From Gammaproteobacteria bacterium (GTDB lineage Bacteria > Pseudomonadota > Gammaproteobacteria > SZUA-152), in contig JAUVNZ010000027.1 in the NCBI GenBank assembly GCA_030599435.1, positions 1-11,705 of the forward strand: 11,705 nucleotides of DNA. Reading direction: 5' to 3'. Made by a program: the position numbers and the translations under genes. The notes under the pieces were generated by a model that saw nothing but the letters and a program-made list of their open reading frames with translations, had not been told where the DNA came from and ran no database searches. Position 1 is the stretch's first letter. Every line of letters begins with the position of its first letter. Positions 1 through 6,996 of the stretch are shown piece by piece.

Positions 1-3
1 CAT
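1..3 (-). CDS. Possible start codon of a downstream gene cut by the left window edge
   Basis: Read on the minus strand, an ATG occupies the first three bases. A GAGGA sequence (positions 7-11) lies three bases upstream, about 32 bases beyond the formyltransferase stop. This would fit the next gene of the same operon. The spacing is shorter than usual, and a second ATG at 11-13 in another frame is an alternative. Nothing of the protein is visible, so this is only a hint. Confidence 0.2.
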
Positions 4-35
4 TAATCCTCATAGCGAAGAATTATCGTTAGGAT

Positions 36-833
36 CTATTTAACAATAGATACAATGTTAATTGGCTTACCTTTTGTTTCAATTTTATAAGAGTCTGATG
101 GTGAACATGTGCCTTTAATAAAATTAAACGCCTGTCGTGAGCTCCACTCTAAAGAAATCTCATAGTCCTTATTAGTCGGAATAGGGAAATAACTGGCATT
201 TGACTCATCCTGCGCCTCGCCTGTAATGGACTGGGTGATATTCTTTGTTAAAAGTGATGTAAAAAGTTCGGCACCTTTTTTTGCTAAAGAGGTTTCTAAA
301 TCGTATCGGGTAGCACCATCTTTAAATGAAAATATTCTCTGGCTAACGACAGGTCCTGCATCCATGTGTGATGTAACCATATGTAGGCTTACACCCGTTT
401 GTGATTCGTTGTTATGAAGTTGCCAGAATAATGGGTCTGGGCCTCGGTATTGGGGTAATAAGGATGGGTGAATATTCAGGCAACCGAGATCTGGCCAACG
501 TATAAAATATTCTGACAGACGGAAGGGAAAGCAGGCGACGAGAATGAAGTCTGGTTTTATAAATTTTTGACTGTTGAGCGAGTCAAGTTCGGCCTGGTTC
601 ATAATATGTTGCACTGGAATACCTTGCTGGTGCGCGAGTGAATCGAGCATTTCTTCCTTTACAGGTTGGCTAACTGGCAACGATTTATCCGGTAATAACG
701 CAGGGGCGGAGCTGGCGCAGAATACCCGAGAAATCGAGACTCCTTCCTGTATTAGATGGTTAAAAATGGTGGCCGAAAATATCCCCCGATTTCCGAAAAA
801 ACAGATATTGATCGTTGGCTTGTTTGTATCCAT
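36..833 (-). CDS. Formyltransferase family protein (Fmt/PurN-like fold), short form
   Basis: This 265-residue protein carries the 10-formyltetrahydrofolate transformylase core. A Rossmann-like start (ICFFGNRG, residues 10-17) is followed by LNIHPSLLPQYRGPDP, which holds the catalytic N120 and H122, and by HMDAGP, which holds the catalytic D158. The family transfers a formyl group from 10-formyl-THF to an amine, such as Met-tRNA, GAR or an amino sugar. It is about 50 residues shorter than methionyl-tRNA formyltransferase (around 315), and the C-terminal tail after residue 205 looks too small for a full tRNA-binding domain. No def gene is adjacent. A role in initiator tRNA formylation is therefore unlikely, and the acceptor is unknown; a sugar amine or small amine is my inference. 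The ATG at 833 is the only reasonable start, but no clear Shine-Dalgarno precedes it. It is transcribed away from the 92-residue gene. Confidence 0.8.
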   Translation of the reverse strand: MDTNKPTINICFFGNRGIFSATIFNHLIQEGVSISRVFCASSAPALLPDKSLPVSQPVKEEMLDSLAHQQGIPVQHIMNQAELDSLNSQKFIKPDFILVACFPFRLSEYFIRWPDLGCLNIHPSLLPQYRGPDPLFWQLHNNESQTGVSLHMVTSHMDAGPVVSQRIFSFKDGATRYDLETSLAKKGAELFTSLLTKNITQSITGEAQDESNASYFPIPTNKDYEISLEWSSRQAFNFIKGTCSPSDSYKIETKGKPINIVSIVK

Positions 834-1080
834 AAAATCAGCAGTTTCGTGAGGCCCAGTTTTTAGTATGCGTGATAAGGGGTTGATTTTACGGGTTTTT
901 TGGTGGTTTACGTAGCTATAACAGTAATAAAGGCATAAATTTTTATATTAAAAAATAGCGTAAAACAGTCAGAAATTCTGCTAAAGTTAAACATGTATAT
1001 AAAGTATTTGTTTGAATATGGTGACAGTTATGGGTGTGTGGAGCCATAAATAATAAGAAATAAGATAGGGGAGAACAGAC

Positions 1081-1359
1081 ATGGGAGTAACTGCAAGTTT
1101 GGTAGACGATGGGTTCGTTATACCCACGCAAATATTGCTCGATGGTTTAGGGCCCGGCTGTTTTGTACAAAAAATAGAATCTAGTGGGGCCTCTTACTGG
1201 GTTGAAATTACATCTATTGGTAACTCAGGTTATGAATGTATTGCCCATCCTTCATTTATAATGAGCACTGAAGAGAGTGTTGTATCAGAGGGTGACCTGG
1301 TCACGGTGAAGCATGAACAAATTACAGCCCTGGGCTGCGATAGATATTGTTTTTGTTGA
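1081..1359 (+). CDS. Unknown small protein with cysteine-rich C-terminus
   Basis: I do not recognise this 92-residue protein. The ATG at 1081 has a strong ribosome binding site, AGGGGAG at 1067-1073, seven bases upstream, which supports real translation. The sequence has no evident signal peptide or membrane segment. It alternates short hydrophobic strands with Gly/Ser turns and looks all-beta, ending in a GDLVTVKHEQI segment of the kind seen in small barrel domains. The last residues are CDRYCFC, giving C86, C90 and C92, plus C27 and C53. The clustered terminal cysteines could bind a metal or take part in thiol chemistry, but that is speculation. It lies 279 bases upstream of gshA on the same strand and is divergent from the formyltransferase. 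No terminator is obvious after its stop. Confidence 0.6.
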   Translation: MGVTASLVDDGFVIPTQILLDGLGPGCFVQKIESSGASYWVEITSIGNSGYECIAHPSFIMSTEESVVSEGDLVTVKHEQITALGCDRYCFC

Positions 1360-1523
1360 ACCTTTTTGTTAAACCCAGAATCCGAGCAATATCTTAATCA
1401 TTAACATCATTTTATCTGTCAACGGTTAGTTGATTTTAGTTTTGATGAGTAATGCATTGACATTGAGTTTTAGTGAATGTTGTTGGCAGTCTTCTGTTTT
1501 TGGAATATCTTAATATTCAGTTA

Positions 1524-1566
1524 GATATTTTTTTAGCCTTTATTGGCCAGAACCGCTTAAAATATC
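1524..1566 (+). repeat. Imperfect inverted repeat in the gshA upstream region
   Basis: The arms GATATTTT (1524-1531) and AAAATATC (1559-1566) are perfectly complementary. A second short pairing, AGC (1535-1537) with GCT (1555-1557), lies inside. Together they form a stem with a 3x1 internal loop, about 70 bases upstream of the gshA start. It could be a leader-RNA structure, a protein-binding site or chance in AT-rich DNA. The rest of the 279-base gap holds no recognisable promoter pair, RNA gene or small ORF that I can support. Confidence 0.3.
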
Positions 1567-1624
1567 CCACCTAGTTTTATTTAATATTTACAGCTATCGT
1601 AAATGATTAACCACTCTATAATTT

Positions 1625-1641
1625 TAAGGATTCAATAATTG
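1625..1641 (+). promoter_or_regulatory. Ribosome binding site and TTG start of gshA
   Basis: TAAGGA at 1625-1630 is followed by eight bases and then TTG at 1639-1641. The next in-frame methionine is deep inside the conserved domain (about residue 67), so TTG is the only start that keeps the GshA N-terminus intact. A TATAAT at 1617-1622 overlaps this area, but it is too close to the start and lacks a -35 box, so I do not call it a promoter. Confidence 0.65.
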
Positions 1642-3216
1642 TACCGCATTGCAGAACAACGACTCGCGGCATTAATTAATAGCAGGCATGATGCTCTTTT
1701 GGCATCTAGTCAGGTAGGCCTTGAAAAAGAAAGCCTAAGAGTAAGTCTTGATGGTTCCCTAAGTCAGACCCCACACCCTCATAGTCTGGGATCTCCTCTT
1801 ACGCACCCCTATATCACTACAGATTATTCGGAGGCGATGGCTGAGTTCATAACACCACCAACCGATAATATACATGAAGCATTGGTTTTGCTGCGTGACA
1901 CCCAAAGGTTTGTCTACGGAGAGCTAGATAATGAATTGTTATGGGCCACTAGTATGCCTTGTGTGGTTGCAGGCGAAACCAGTATACCCATAGCTAATTA
2001 CGGCAGTTCCAATGCGGGAATGATGAAAACAGTTTACCGGCGTGGACTTGGCCATCGCTATGGTCGTGTAATGCAGGTTATATCTGGTCTGCACTATAAT
2101 TATTCTTTTCCTGAAAATTTTTGGCCTGTTTTCCAGGATATCGAACAAAACAGTGAAAATTTACAGGATTTTATTTCAGATTCTTACTTTGGGTTGATTC
2201 GCAATTTACAGCGATTTGGCTGGTTGGTGCCATATTTATTTGGAGCTTCGCCAGCCGTTTGTAAATCGTTTATAGGCGGCGAGCAAAGTTCCTTAAAATC
2301 CTTTAATGAAAATACTTATTACCAGCCCTTTGCCACTTCATTACGTATGGGTGATATTGGGTATCAAAATAATCAGGAGGCCAACAGTGGTATTAAGGCC
2401 AATTATGACAACCTGGATTCTTATGTAGATAGTTTAGCAAGTGCAATAAATACACCGTACGAAGCATATGAAAAGATAGGGGTTGTTGTAGATGGTCAAT
2501 ATGAACAGTTAAATGCCAATATCCTGCAAATAGAAAATGAATATTACAGTACTATCAGACCCAAGCAGTTGGTGAGGGATTTCGAAAAACCAATTCATGC
2601 ATTAAAACACCGAGGAGTAAGTTACGTTGAATTACGATCTCTGGATGTAAATGCCTTTGATCCTCTTGGGATCAACGAAGAACAACTGTATTTTCTGGAA
2701 GCTTTCCTGGTATTTTGCCAGTTGCATAGTAGTCCTGCTATTAATTCTGTAGAGCGGGTTCATATTGATCAAAATGAACTCGCTGCTGCTCACAGAGGAC
2801 GTGACCCTCATCTTTATTTGTATCGAAACGGTAAAAAAATATTATTAAAAGAGTGGGCGACTGAAATTTTTTCAGCAATGGAAGGTGTATGTGAATTTCT
2901 TGACGCAGGCAGCGGCAATTCTTTATATAGTGAGGCACTTGCCGCACAAATGGAAAAGGTGAGAGATCCAGATAAAACGCCTTCGGCACGAATGTTGTCA
3001 GAAATGAGCGAGACTGGAGAAGGTTTTTTTGCTTTTGCCTTACGAATGTCAAAACAACATCAGCAATATTTTTCTGAATGTGTCCTGTCGCCAGAATTGA
3101 AAAAGAATTTTATCGAAATGGCTCGGAATTCATGGAAACGTAAAGAAGAGCTTGAAAGTGAAGAAAATGAATCATTTGAGGCCTATCTGGAGCGATATTT
3201 CAATCAAAAGTTGTAA
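1639..3216 (+). CDS. gshA: Glutamate-cysteine ligase (GshA type 1)
   Basis: The enzyme joins L-glutamate and L-cysteine with ATP to give gamma-glutamylcysteine, the first and usually limiting step of glutathione synthesis in the cytoplasm. The 525-residue length is close to the 518 of E. coli GshA, and the similarity runs end to end. Landmarks are GLEKESLRV near residue 28, LTHPYITTDYSEAMAEFITP, SMPC, YGSSN, GRVMQVISGLHYNYS, RFGWLVPYLFGASPAVC, LQIENEYY, IRPK and YVELRSLDVNAFDPLGI, all typical of proteobacterial type 1 ligases. Translation appears to begin at TTG behind TAAGGA. A TlpA-like gene follows 123 bases later on the same strand. No gshB is in view. Its product might also matter for the ergothioneine genes to the right, although EgtB here looks like a free-cysteine type. 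Confidence 0.95.
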   Translation: MYRIAEQRLAALINSRHDALLASSQVGLEKESLRVSLDGSLSQTPHPHSLGSPLTHPYITTDYSEAMAEFITPPTDNIHEALVLLRDTQRFVYGELDNELLWATSMPCVVAGETSIPIANYGSSNAGMMKTVYRRGLGHRYGRVMQVISGLHYNYSFPENFWPVFQDIEQNSENLQDFISDSYFGLIRNLQRFGWLVPYLFGASPAVCKSFIGGEQSSLKSFNENTYYQPFATSLRMGDIGYQNNQEANSGIKANYDNLDSYVDSLASAINTPYEAYEKIGVVVDGQYEQLNANILQIENEYYSTIRPKQLVRDFEKPIHALKHRGVSYVELRSLDVNAFDPLGINEEQLYFLEAFLVFCQLHSSPAINSVERVHIDQNELAAAHRGRDPHLYLYRNGKKILLKEWATEIFSAMEGVCEFLDAGSGNSLYSEALAAQMEKVRDPDKTPSARMLSEMSETGEGFFAFALRMSKQHQQYFSECVLSPELKKNFIEMARNSWKRKEELESEENESFEAYLERYFNQKL

Positions 3217-3325
3217 TTTTGTGCCTAACATTTGTCACAAACCCCTCACTTCTGCGACTAGTATGATATCAATAATGACAATACCGGCTTATATATAGAA
3301 AAAACGTAGACATTCTTCCTGGCCG

Positions 3326-3342
3326 TAAGGAAATTAAATTTG
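3326..3342 (+). promoter_or_regulatory. Ribosome binding site and TTG start of the TlpA-like gene
   Basis: TAAGGA at 3326-3331 is separated by eight bases from TTG at 3340, the same arrangement as in front of gshA. An in-frame ATG exists at 3352, but it lies 20 bases from the TAAGGA, which is too far for normal initiation. The TTG is therefore the better start. It adds four residues ahead of the signal peptide. Confidence 0.5.
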
Positions 3343-3909
3343 ATTCATATTATGAAATCCCTAAGTAACTTTTCTTTAAAAGGCCTGCTGAATAAACAGG
3401 GCATGTCCTGGTTGATGGCAGTTATCCTGGTGTTATTTGTTAGCCAGGTTTATGCGATGAATATTTTGAAGGATTTTGATGGCGGATTTCATAGTCTTGA
3501 TGAATATACGGGACAGGGGAAATGGGCGGTGGTGATGATCTGGGCTTCCGATTGTCATGCCTGTAATCAAGAAGCTAAAAACTACGTTAAATTTAATAAA
3601 GATCACAAGGATAAAGATGCCTTTATCCTGGGCATATCAACAGATGGACGCGAAAAAAAGGTCGAAGCTGAAAAATTTATAGAACGCCATGGTGTGGACT
3701 TTAAGAACCTTATAGATGAACCAGGGAATGTCGCCAGATTGTACAGCAGCCTAACGGGCCAGCCTTTTGTAGGAACACCAACTTTTTTACTATTTTCGCC
3801 TGCCGGAGAATTGCGGGCGGCGCAGGTTGGGGCAGTTCCCACTGAGATCATCGAGTCATTTATAGCAAAAGAAACAGCGGCGGCAGAAAAGGCAGCAGCC
3901 CTGCCTTAA
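3340..3909 (+). CDS. Exported TlpA/thioredoxin-like thiol-disulfide protein
   Basis: This 189-residue protein has a long N-terminal signal sequence. Its hydrophobic stretch is roughly residues 22-38 and ends VYA, so cleavage after A39 is likely, and the mature protein should be periplasmic. The mature part is a thioredoxin-fold domain. It has WASDCHAC with a C72-x-x-C75 redox pair after the first strand, GISTD near 98-102, and VGTPTFLLF with the cis-proline P147. This is the TlpA/redoxin layout used in periplasmic disulfide reduction or cytochrome c maturation. The CHAC dipeptide differs from the CPPC or CxPC common in TlpA and ResA. The C-terminus is a short Ala/Glu-rich tail. It follows gshA on the same strand by 123 bases, so shared transcription is possible but unproven. 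Its partner protein is unknown. Confidence 0.8.
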   Translation: MIHIMKSLSNFSLKGLLNKQGMSWLMAVILVLFVSQVYAMNILKDFDGGFHSLDEYTGQGKWAVVMIWASDCHACNQEAKNYVKFNKDHKDKDAFILGISTDGREKKVEAEKFIERHGVDFKNLIDEPGNVARLYSSLTGQPFVGTPTFLLFSPAGELRAAQVGAVPTEIIESFIAKETAAAEKAAALP

Positions 3910-3954
3910 TGTAAAGTACATTAGCTGGAATATTGAGCCTGACTATTCCCCAGC
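3907..3954. terminator. Two small hairpins between convergent genes, possible weak bidirectional terminator
   Basis: TAATGTA-AAG-TACATTA (3907-3923) is a perfect seven-base inverted repeat that includes the stop codon of the TlpA-like gene. Immediately after it, GCTGGAATA (3924-3932) can pair with TATTCCCCAGC (3944-3954) with a two-base bulge, spanning the stop codon of the opposing PPOX-like gene. The 33-base convergent gap is where a shared terminator would be expected. No U-tract follows on either strand, so classical intrinsic termination is doubtful. Confidence 0.3.
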
Positions 3955-4497
3955 GTCTTCAGTAATACCGGTCGGTTTGCCATCCAGGCTGGTCTTGTTC
4001 TTTTCCAGCCAATAATCATTTATGCCGCTATCACCTCTCTTTTCAGCCCAGTTATTCAGCTGGTGACGCTCTTCTCTATAGTCAAAATAGGGAACGCCCA
4101 TGCCGCAGGAAGTCACAACTAACTCTATTGCAAGTTCAAAAATTTGCCGTGCGCCAGGGTTTTTAGGAAATTTTTGAATACAATTTTCCCATTCGTTGTC
4201 ACGAGGATGTATAGCCCGTGCTTTTCCATATAATCTAAGAATAATAGGCTTGCCTTCAAAGGCACAGAACATGATAGTCATGCGACCATCCTCGAGCACA
4301 TGAGCAGCGGTTTCATTACCACTACCCGTCATGTTTAACCATAAGGCAGTATTATCATTTGTTATACGAAAACTATCCATACCCTTGGGTGACAGGTTAA
4401 TTTTACTTTCACTATCAGCAGTAGCGACAAAAAATATTTTTTGTTCAGCAATAAAACTTTTATGATCTTTTGAAAGTGAAGAAAATTGTTTAGCCAT
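3943..4497 (-). CDS. Pyridoxamine 5'-phosphate oxidase-like FMN-binding split-barrel protein
   Basis: The 184 residues fit the general PNPOx-like split-barrel family. The N-terminal part reads FFVATADSESKINLSPKGMD, followed by the LWLNMTGSGNETAAHVLEDG segment and the MTIMFCAFEGKPIILRLYG strand pair, where FMN-binding members place their cofactor contacts. The family ranges from true pyridoxamine-phosphate oxidases to F420 or FMN reductases and haem-degrading proteins, so a precise reaction cannot be given. It is not a close match to PdxH. The ATG at 4497 has AAAGG seven bases upstream and lies 27 bases after the egtD stop, so it is the third gene of the egtB-egtD unit. That position suggests a link to ergothioneine chemistry or redox, which is inference. 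The final 20 or so residues are polar and probably disordered. Confidence 0.75.
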   Translation of the reverse strand: MAKQFSSLSKDHKSFIAEQKIFFVATADSESKINLSPKGMDSFRITNDNTALWLNMTGSGNETAAHVLEDGRMTIMFCAFEGKPIILRLYGKARAIHPRDNEWENCIQKFPKNPGARQIFELAIELVVTSCGMGVPYFDYREERHQLNNWAEKRGDSGINDYWLEKNKTSLDGKPTGITEDAGE

Positions 4498-4524
4498 GAA
4501 TTAACCTTTACATATAAGAGAAAT

Positions 4525-5565
4525 TTATCCGAGGTTAATTTTTTCAGCGACTTCAAAATAATGCAAACTAAATAAGTTTTTTTCGTCCGTCCAGACGCGC
4601 CGAGCTTTAAACCCTGCTTTCGAAGCGAGTTCCTGAAATTCATCTATATGATATTTGTATGAATTTTCAGTATGGATAGTTTCTCCTTTATCGAAATGGA
4701 AATATTCTGAATCGATAAGAACAGATTGCGGACGATTGCTCACAAGGTGCATTTCGATACGGCCTTTTTGCTCGTTGTAAAAGGCATGGTGTGAAAAATC
4801 GTCTATATTAAAATTTGCTCCGAGCTCACGATTTATTCGTGTCAGTAAATTAAGATTAAATTCTGCTGTCGCGCCATCTGTATCATTGTAAGCGGCGTGT
4901 AAAGTAGATGGATCTTTTTTGAGGTCGACACCGATAAGCAGGCCACCATTGTGGCCAAGCATTTTTGCCATATTGCATAAAAACTTTCTTGCCTGTGTCT
5001 TTTCAAAATTACCAATGCTAGAGCCAGGGAAAAACGCGATTTTTCTTATTTTACTGTTAACGGTCGTATCTGCAGAGTGGCCAGAATTATTTTCTACAAA
5101 AGATAGGTCGATAGGGGCTGTGTAATCGACGCAAGCGGCATGCACATCGAGCCATGTAAACTCATCGGCAAGTTCCTGTGCAACCATTGCCAGGTAATCA
5201 CGAGAGATATCCATGGGCAGATAAGTTTGTGGCTTTAGTTTATCCAGTAAAATACGAACCTTCTGACTGCTGCCGCTTCCTGGCTCCACTAACAAGCAGT
5301 CTGTTCCTATTAGTTCAGCAATTTCTGCATTATGTCTTTTTAGTAATTTAGTTTCCGTACGGGTAACGTAGTATTCATCGGTTTCACAAATATCATCAAA
5401 AATATGTGAGCCACGCTTATCGTAGAAAAACTTGGGTGGTATGCAACGCCGTTTTTGATTTAATCCATTAATAACTTCTTCAGCGAAGGAAGCTAACTGA
5501 GGATTGTTATCGGTAAACTGGATTTCGTTAATTTGAATTTGTGCTTCCGGTTGCATTTGTGTCAT
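4525..5565 (-). CDS. egtD: L-histidine N-alpha-methyltransferase (ergothioneine biosynthesis EgtD)
   Basis: EgtD trimethylates the alpha-amino group of histidine with three S-adenosylmethionines to form hercynine. The 346-residue protein has the family's marks. PPKFFYDKRGSHIFDDICE and DEYYVTRTE lie near the N-terminus, and VEPGSGSSQKVR is the SAM-binding loop. FPGSSIGNF, GGLLIGVDLKKD and AYNDTDGATAEFNLN follow, and then HTENSYKY, where E300 and S302 correspond to the histidine-amine-binding Glu and Ser of mycobacterial EgtD. Its length is near the usual 320-ish residues. The ATG overlaps the egtB stop by one base (TAATG), and an AAGGA six bases upstream lies inside the end of egtB. Translation is therefore probably coupled. 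The PPOX-like gene follows after 27 bases. Confidence 0.93.
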   Translation of the reverse strand: MTQMQPEAQIQINEIQFTDNNPQLASFAEEVINGLNQKRRCIPPKFFYDKRGSHIFDDICETDEYYVTRTETKLLKRHNAEIAELIGTDCLLVEPGSGSSQKVRILLDKLKPQTYLPMDISRDYLAMVAQELADEFTWLDVHAACVDYTAPIDLSFVENNSGHSADTTVNSKIRKIAFFPGSSIGNFEKTQARKFLCNMAKMLGHNGGLLIGVDLKKDPSTLHAAYNDTDGATAEFNLNLLTRINRELGANFNIDDFSHHAFYNEQKGRIEMHLVSNRPQSVLIDSEYFHFDKGETIHTENSYKYHIDEFQELASKAGFKARRVWTDEKNLFSLHYFEVAEKINLG

Positions 5566-6902
5566 TACACATCCTTTGCAAGCCTAAAACCGCTAAATTG
5601 CCAACGATCATTTGGATAAAAAAAGTTTCGATAGGTAGGGCGAATATGGTTTTCAGGTGTTAGACATGAGCCACCTCTAAGAACCATTTGATTGCTCATG
5701 AATTTGCCATTGTATTCACCAGAAAAATCACCAAAAGCGCTATCTTCCTGACGGTATCCGGGATACGCGGAATATGGGCTTTGTGTCCATTCCCAGACAT
5801 CACCATAAATCTGTTCTATCCGACTGGAGCGCCCGCTCTGTAGTGTGCCTACTGGCTGCAGGTAGCCGGACTCTCGTAAATTACCTTCTATGGGTTCAGG
5901 TCTGGCAGCGATTTCCCATTCAGCTTCAGTTGGTAGTCGTTTACCACACCAGCGGGCAAAGGCATCGGCTTCGTAGAAGCTAACATGACAAACGGGTGCG
6001 TTGGCATCAATCGCCTGCATACCACTCAGAGTCATATACTCCCAGTCACACTCTTTTTTCTCCCAATACAGCGGGCTAGTCCAGTTGTGTTCACAGACAA
6101 TTTTCCAGGCATCACTTAGCCATAAGCGTGCGTCGCTATAGCCACCGTCCTCTATAAAAGAAAGCATTTCACTATTGGTCACTAACCGGGAGCTCAGTGA
6201 AAAGTTTTTAATATAAGTTTGATGTTCGGGGCCTTCGTTGTCATAGCTAAAGTCATAAAAAAAGGAATCATTGTTATGTTCGAAAGAGTGACCGATAGAA
6301 ACAAGTCCACTCTGGTAATCAAGCCACTGATAATCACTGGCATGACCAACCTTTTGTGGCAGTTTGCGATATTGAGGGCGTAATGGGTTGCTGGCAAATA
6401 TATGTTTAATATCAGTGAGCATTAATTCCTGGTGTTGTTGTTCATGGTTAATGCCGAGGGTGGTGCGGTTGGTTATTTCATTCCAGTATTTTTCGTCAAT
6501 TTCAAAAATCAATTTTTCCATTTGTTCATTGACGTAACTTCTATACAAATAAACTTCCGCTACTGTGGGTCGTGACAGAAGGCCACGTTGGGGACGGGGA
6601 TGATAATACCCCACGGTGTTGTAATAAGAATTAAATAGTTGGGCGAACTGTGGGTGATATTCACGGTAATTTTTCAGGAATGGTTTTAGTAAAAAAGTTT
6701 CAAAAAACCAGCTGGTATGAGCCAGGTGCCATTTGGGCGGGCTGACGTCCGGCATGGTTTGAATGCCATAGTCTTCAACTTCAAGTGGTTCGCAGATATC
6801 TTCGGAATCCAAACGAACGGTTGAAAATTTCTGAAACAGGTGGTGACGTGGAGAGAGAGTGCTCCCAGCATTGGTTGAGCTTAGCGAACTATTCTGTGCC
6901 AT
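5565..6902 (-). CDS. egtB: Ergothioneine biosynthesis sulfoxide synthase EgtB
   Basis: EgtB is a non-haem iron enzyme that uses O2 to join a cysteine sulfur to hercynine, giving a sulfoxide precursor of ergothioneine. The 445 residues comprise a DinB-like N-terminal domain (about 20-165) and a formylglycine-generating-enzyme/sulfatase-modifying-like domain (about 190-445, with LPTEAEWEIAAR, GDVWEWTQS and VLRGGSC). Likely iron ligands are H62 (WHLAH), H153 and H157 (HEQQHQE). FNSYYN provides the Y93-Y94 pair described for the Chloracidobacterium type of EgtB. In the C-terminal segment YRNFFYPNDRWQF, the Asp and Arg that mycobacterial EgtB uses to bind the gamma-glutamyl group appear as F and D. 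I therefore infer that free cysteine is the thiol donor. The start has GGAAGGA five bases upstream and a promoter at 6941-6968. egtD overlaps its stop. No egtC or egtE is in this window. Confidence 0.93.
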   Translation of the reverse strand: MAQNSSLSSTNAGSTLSPRHHLFQKFSTVRLDSEDICEPLEVEDYGIQTMPDVSPPKWHLAHTSWFFETFLLKPFLKNYREYHPQFAQLFNSYYNTVGYYHPRPQRGLLSRPTVAEVYLYRSYVNEQMEKLIFEIDEKYWNEITNRTTLGINHEQQHQELMLTDIKHIFASNPLRPQYRKLPQKVGHASDYQWLDYQSGLVSIGHSFEHNNDSFFYDFSYDNEGPEHQTYIKNFSLSSRLVTNSEMLSFIEDGGYSDARLWLSDAWKIVCEHNWTSPLYWEKKECDWEYMTLSGMQAIDANAPVCHVSFYEADAFARWCGKRLPTEAEWEIAARPEPIEGNLRESGYLQPVGTLQSGRSSRIEQIYGDVWEWTQSPYSAYPGYRQEDSAFGDFSGEYNGKFMSNQMVLRGGSCLTPENHIRPTYRNFFYPNDRWQFSGFRLAKDV

Positions 6903-6940
6903 AGCGTCCTTCCCTGATATTCTTTCCTTACATACAGGCT

Positions 6941-6968
6941 ATTCTATCGAAGCGAAGTTTAGAATCAA
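6941..6968 (-). promoter_or_regulatory. Predicted sigma70-type promoter of the egtB-egtD operon
   Basis: On the minus strand, TTGATT (6963-6968) and TAGAAT (6941-6946) are separated by 16 bases. They match the -35 and -10 consensus at four and five of six positions. Transcription would start near 6934, giving a leader of about 30 bases before the egtB ATG with its GGAAGGA site. The whole lies in the 94-base gap after folA. No strong terminator is visible in that gap, so read-through from thyA-folA is also possible. Confidence 0.5.
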
Positions 6969-6996
6969 CGTGTCGTTCAGTGCTTATTTACCGCGC

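Noticed and set aside
940..954. AT-only inverted repeat TTTTTA-TAT-TAAAAA upstream of the 92-residue gene
   Set aside because: It has no GC stem and is expected by chance in AT-rich intergenic DNA; it could at most be an UP-like element.
970..980. Small palindrome CAGAAATTCTG in the divergent intergenic region
   Set aside because: The arms are only five bases, with no second copy and no recognised regulator consensus.
1457..1462. Perfect TTGACA that could be a -35 box for gshA
   Set aside because: No acceptable -10 sequence lies 15-19 bases downstream (the region reads TGTTGTTGG), so no promoter is called.
1617..1622. TATAAT directly before the gshA ribosome binding site
   Set aside because: Transcription would start inside or just after the Shine-Dalgarno, and there is no -35 match at 15-19 bases.
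2741..3052. Long minus-strand reading frame opposite the gshA 3' half
   Set aside because: It lies entirely within the convincing gshA coding sequence, has no recognisable domain and is a shadow frame.
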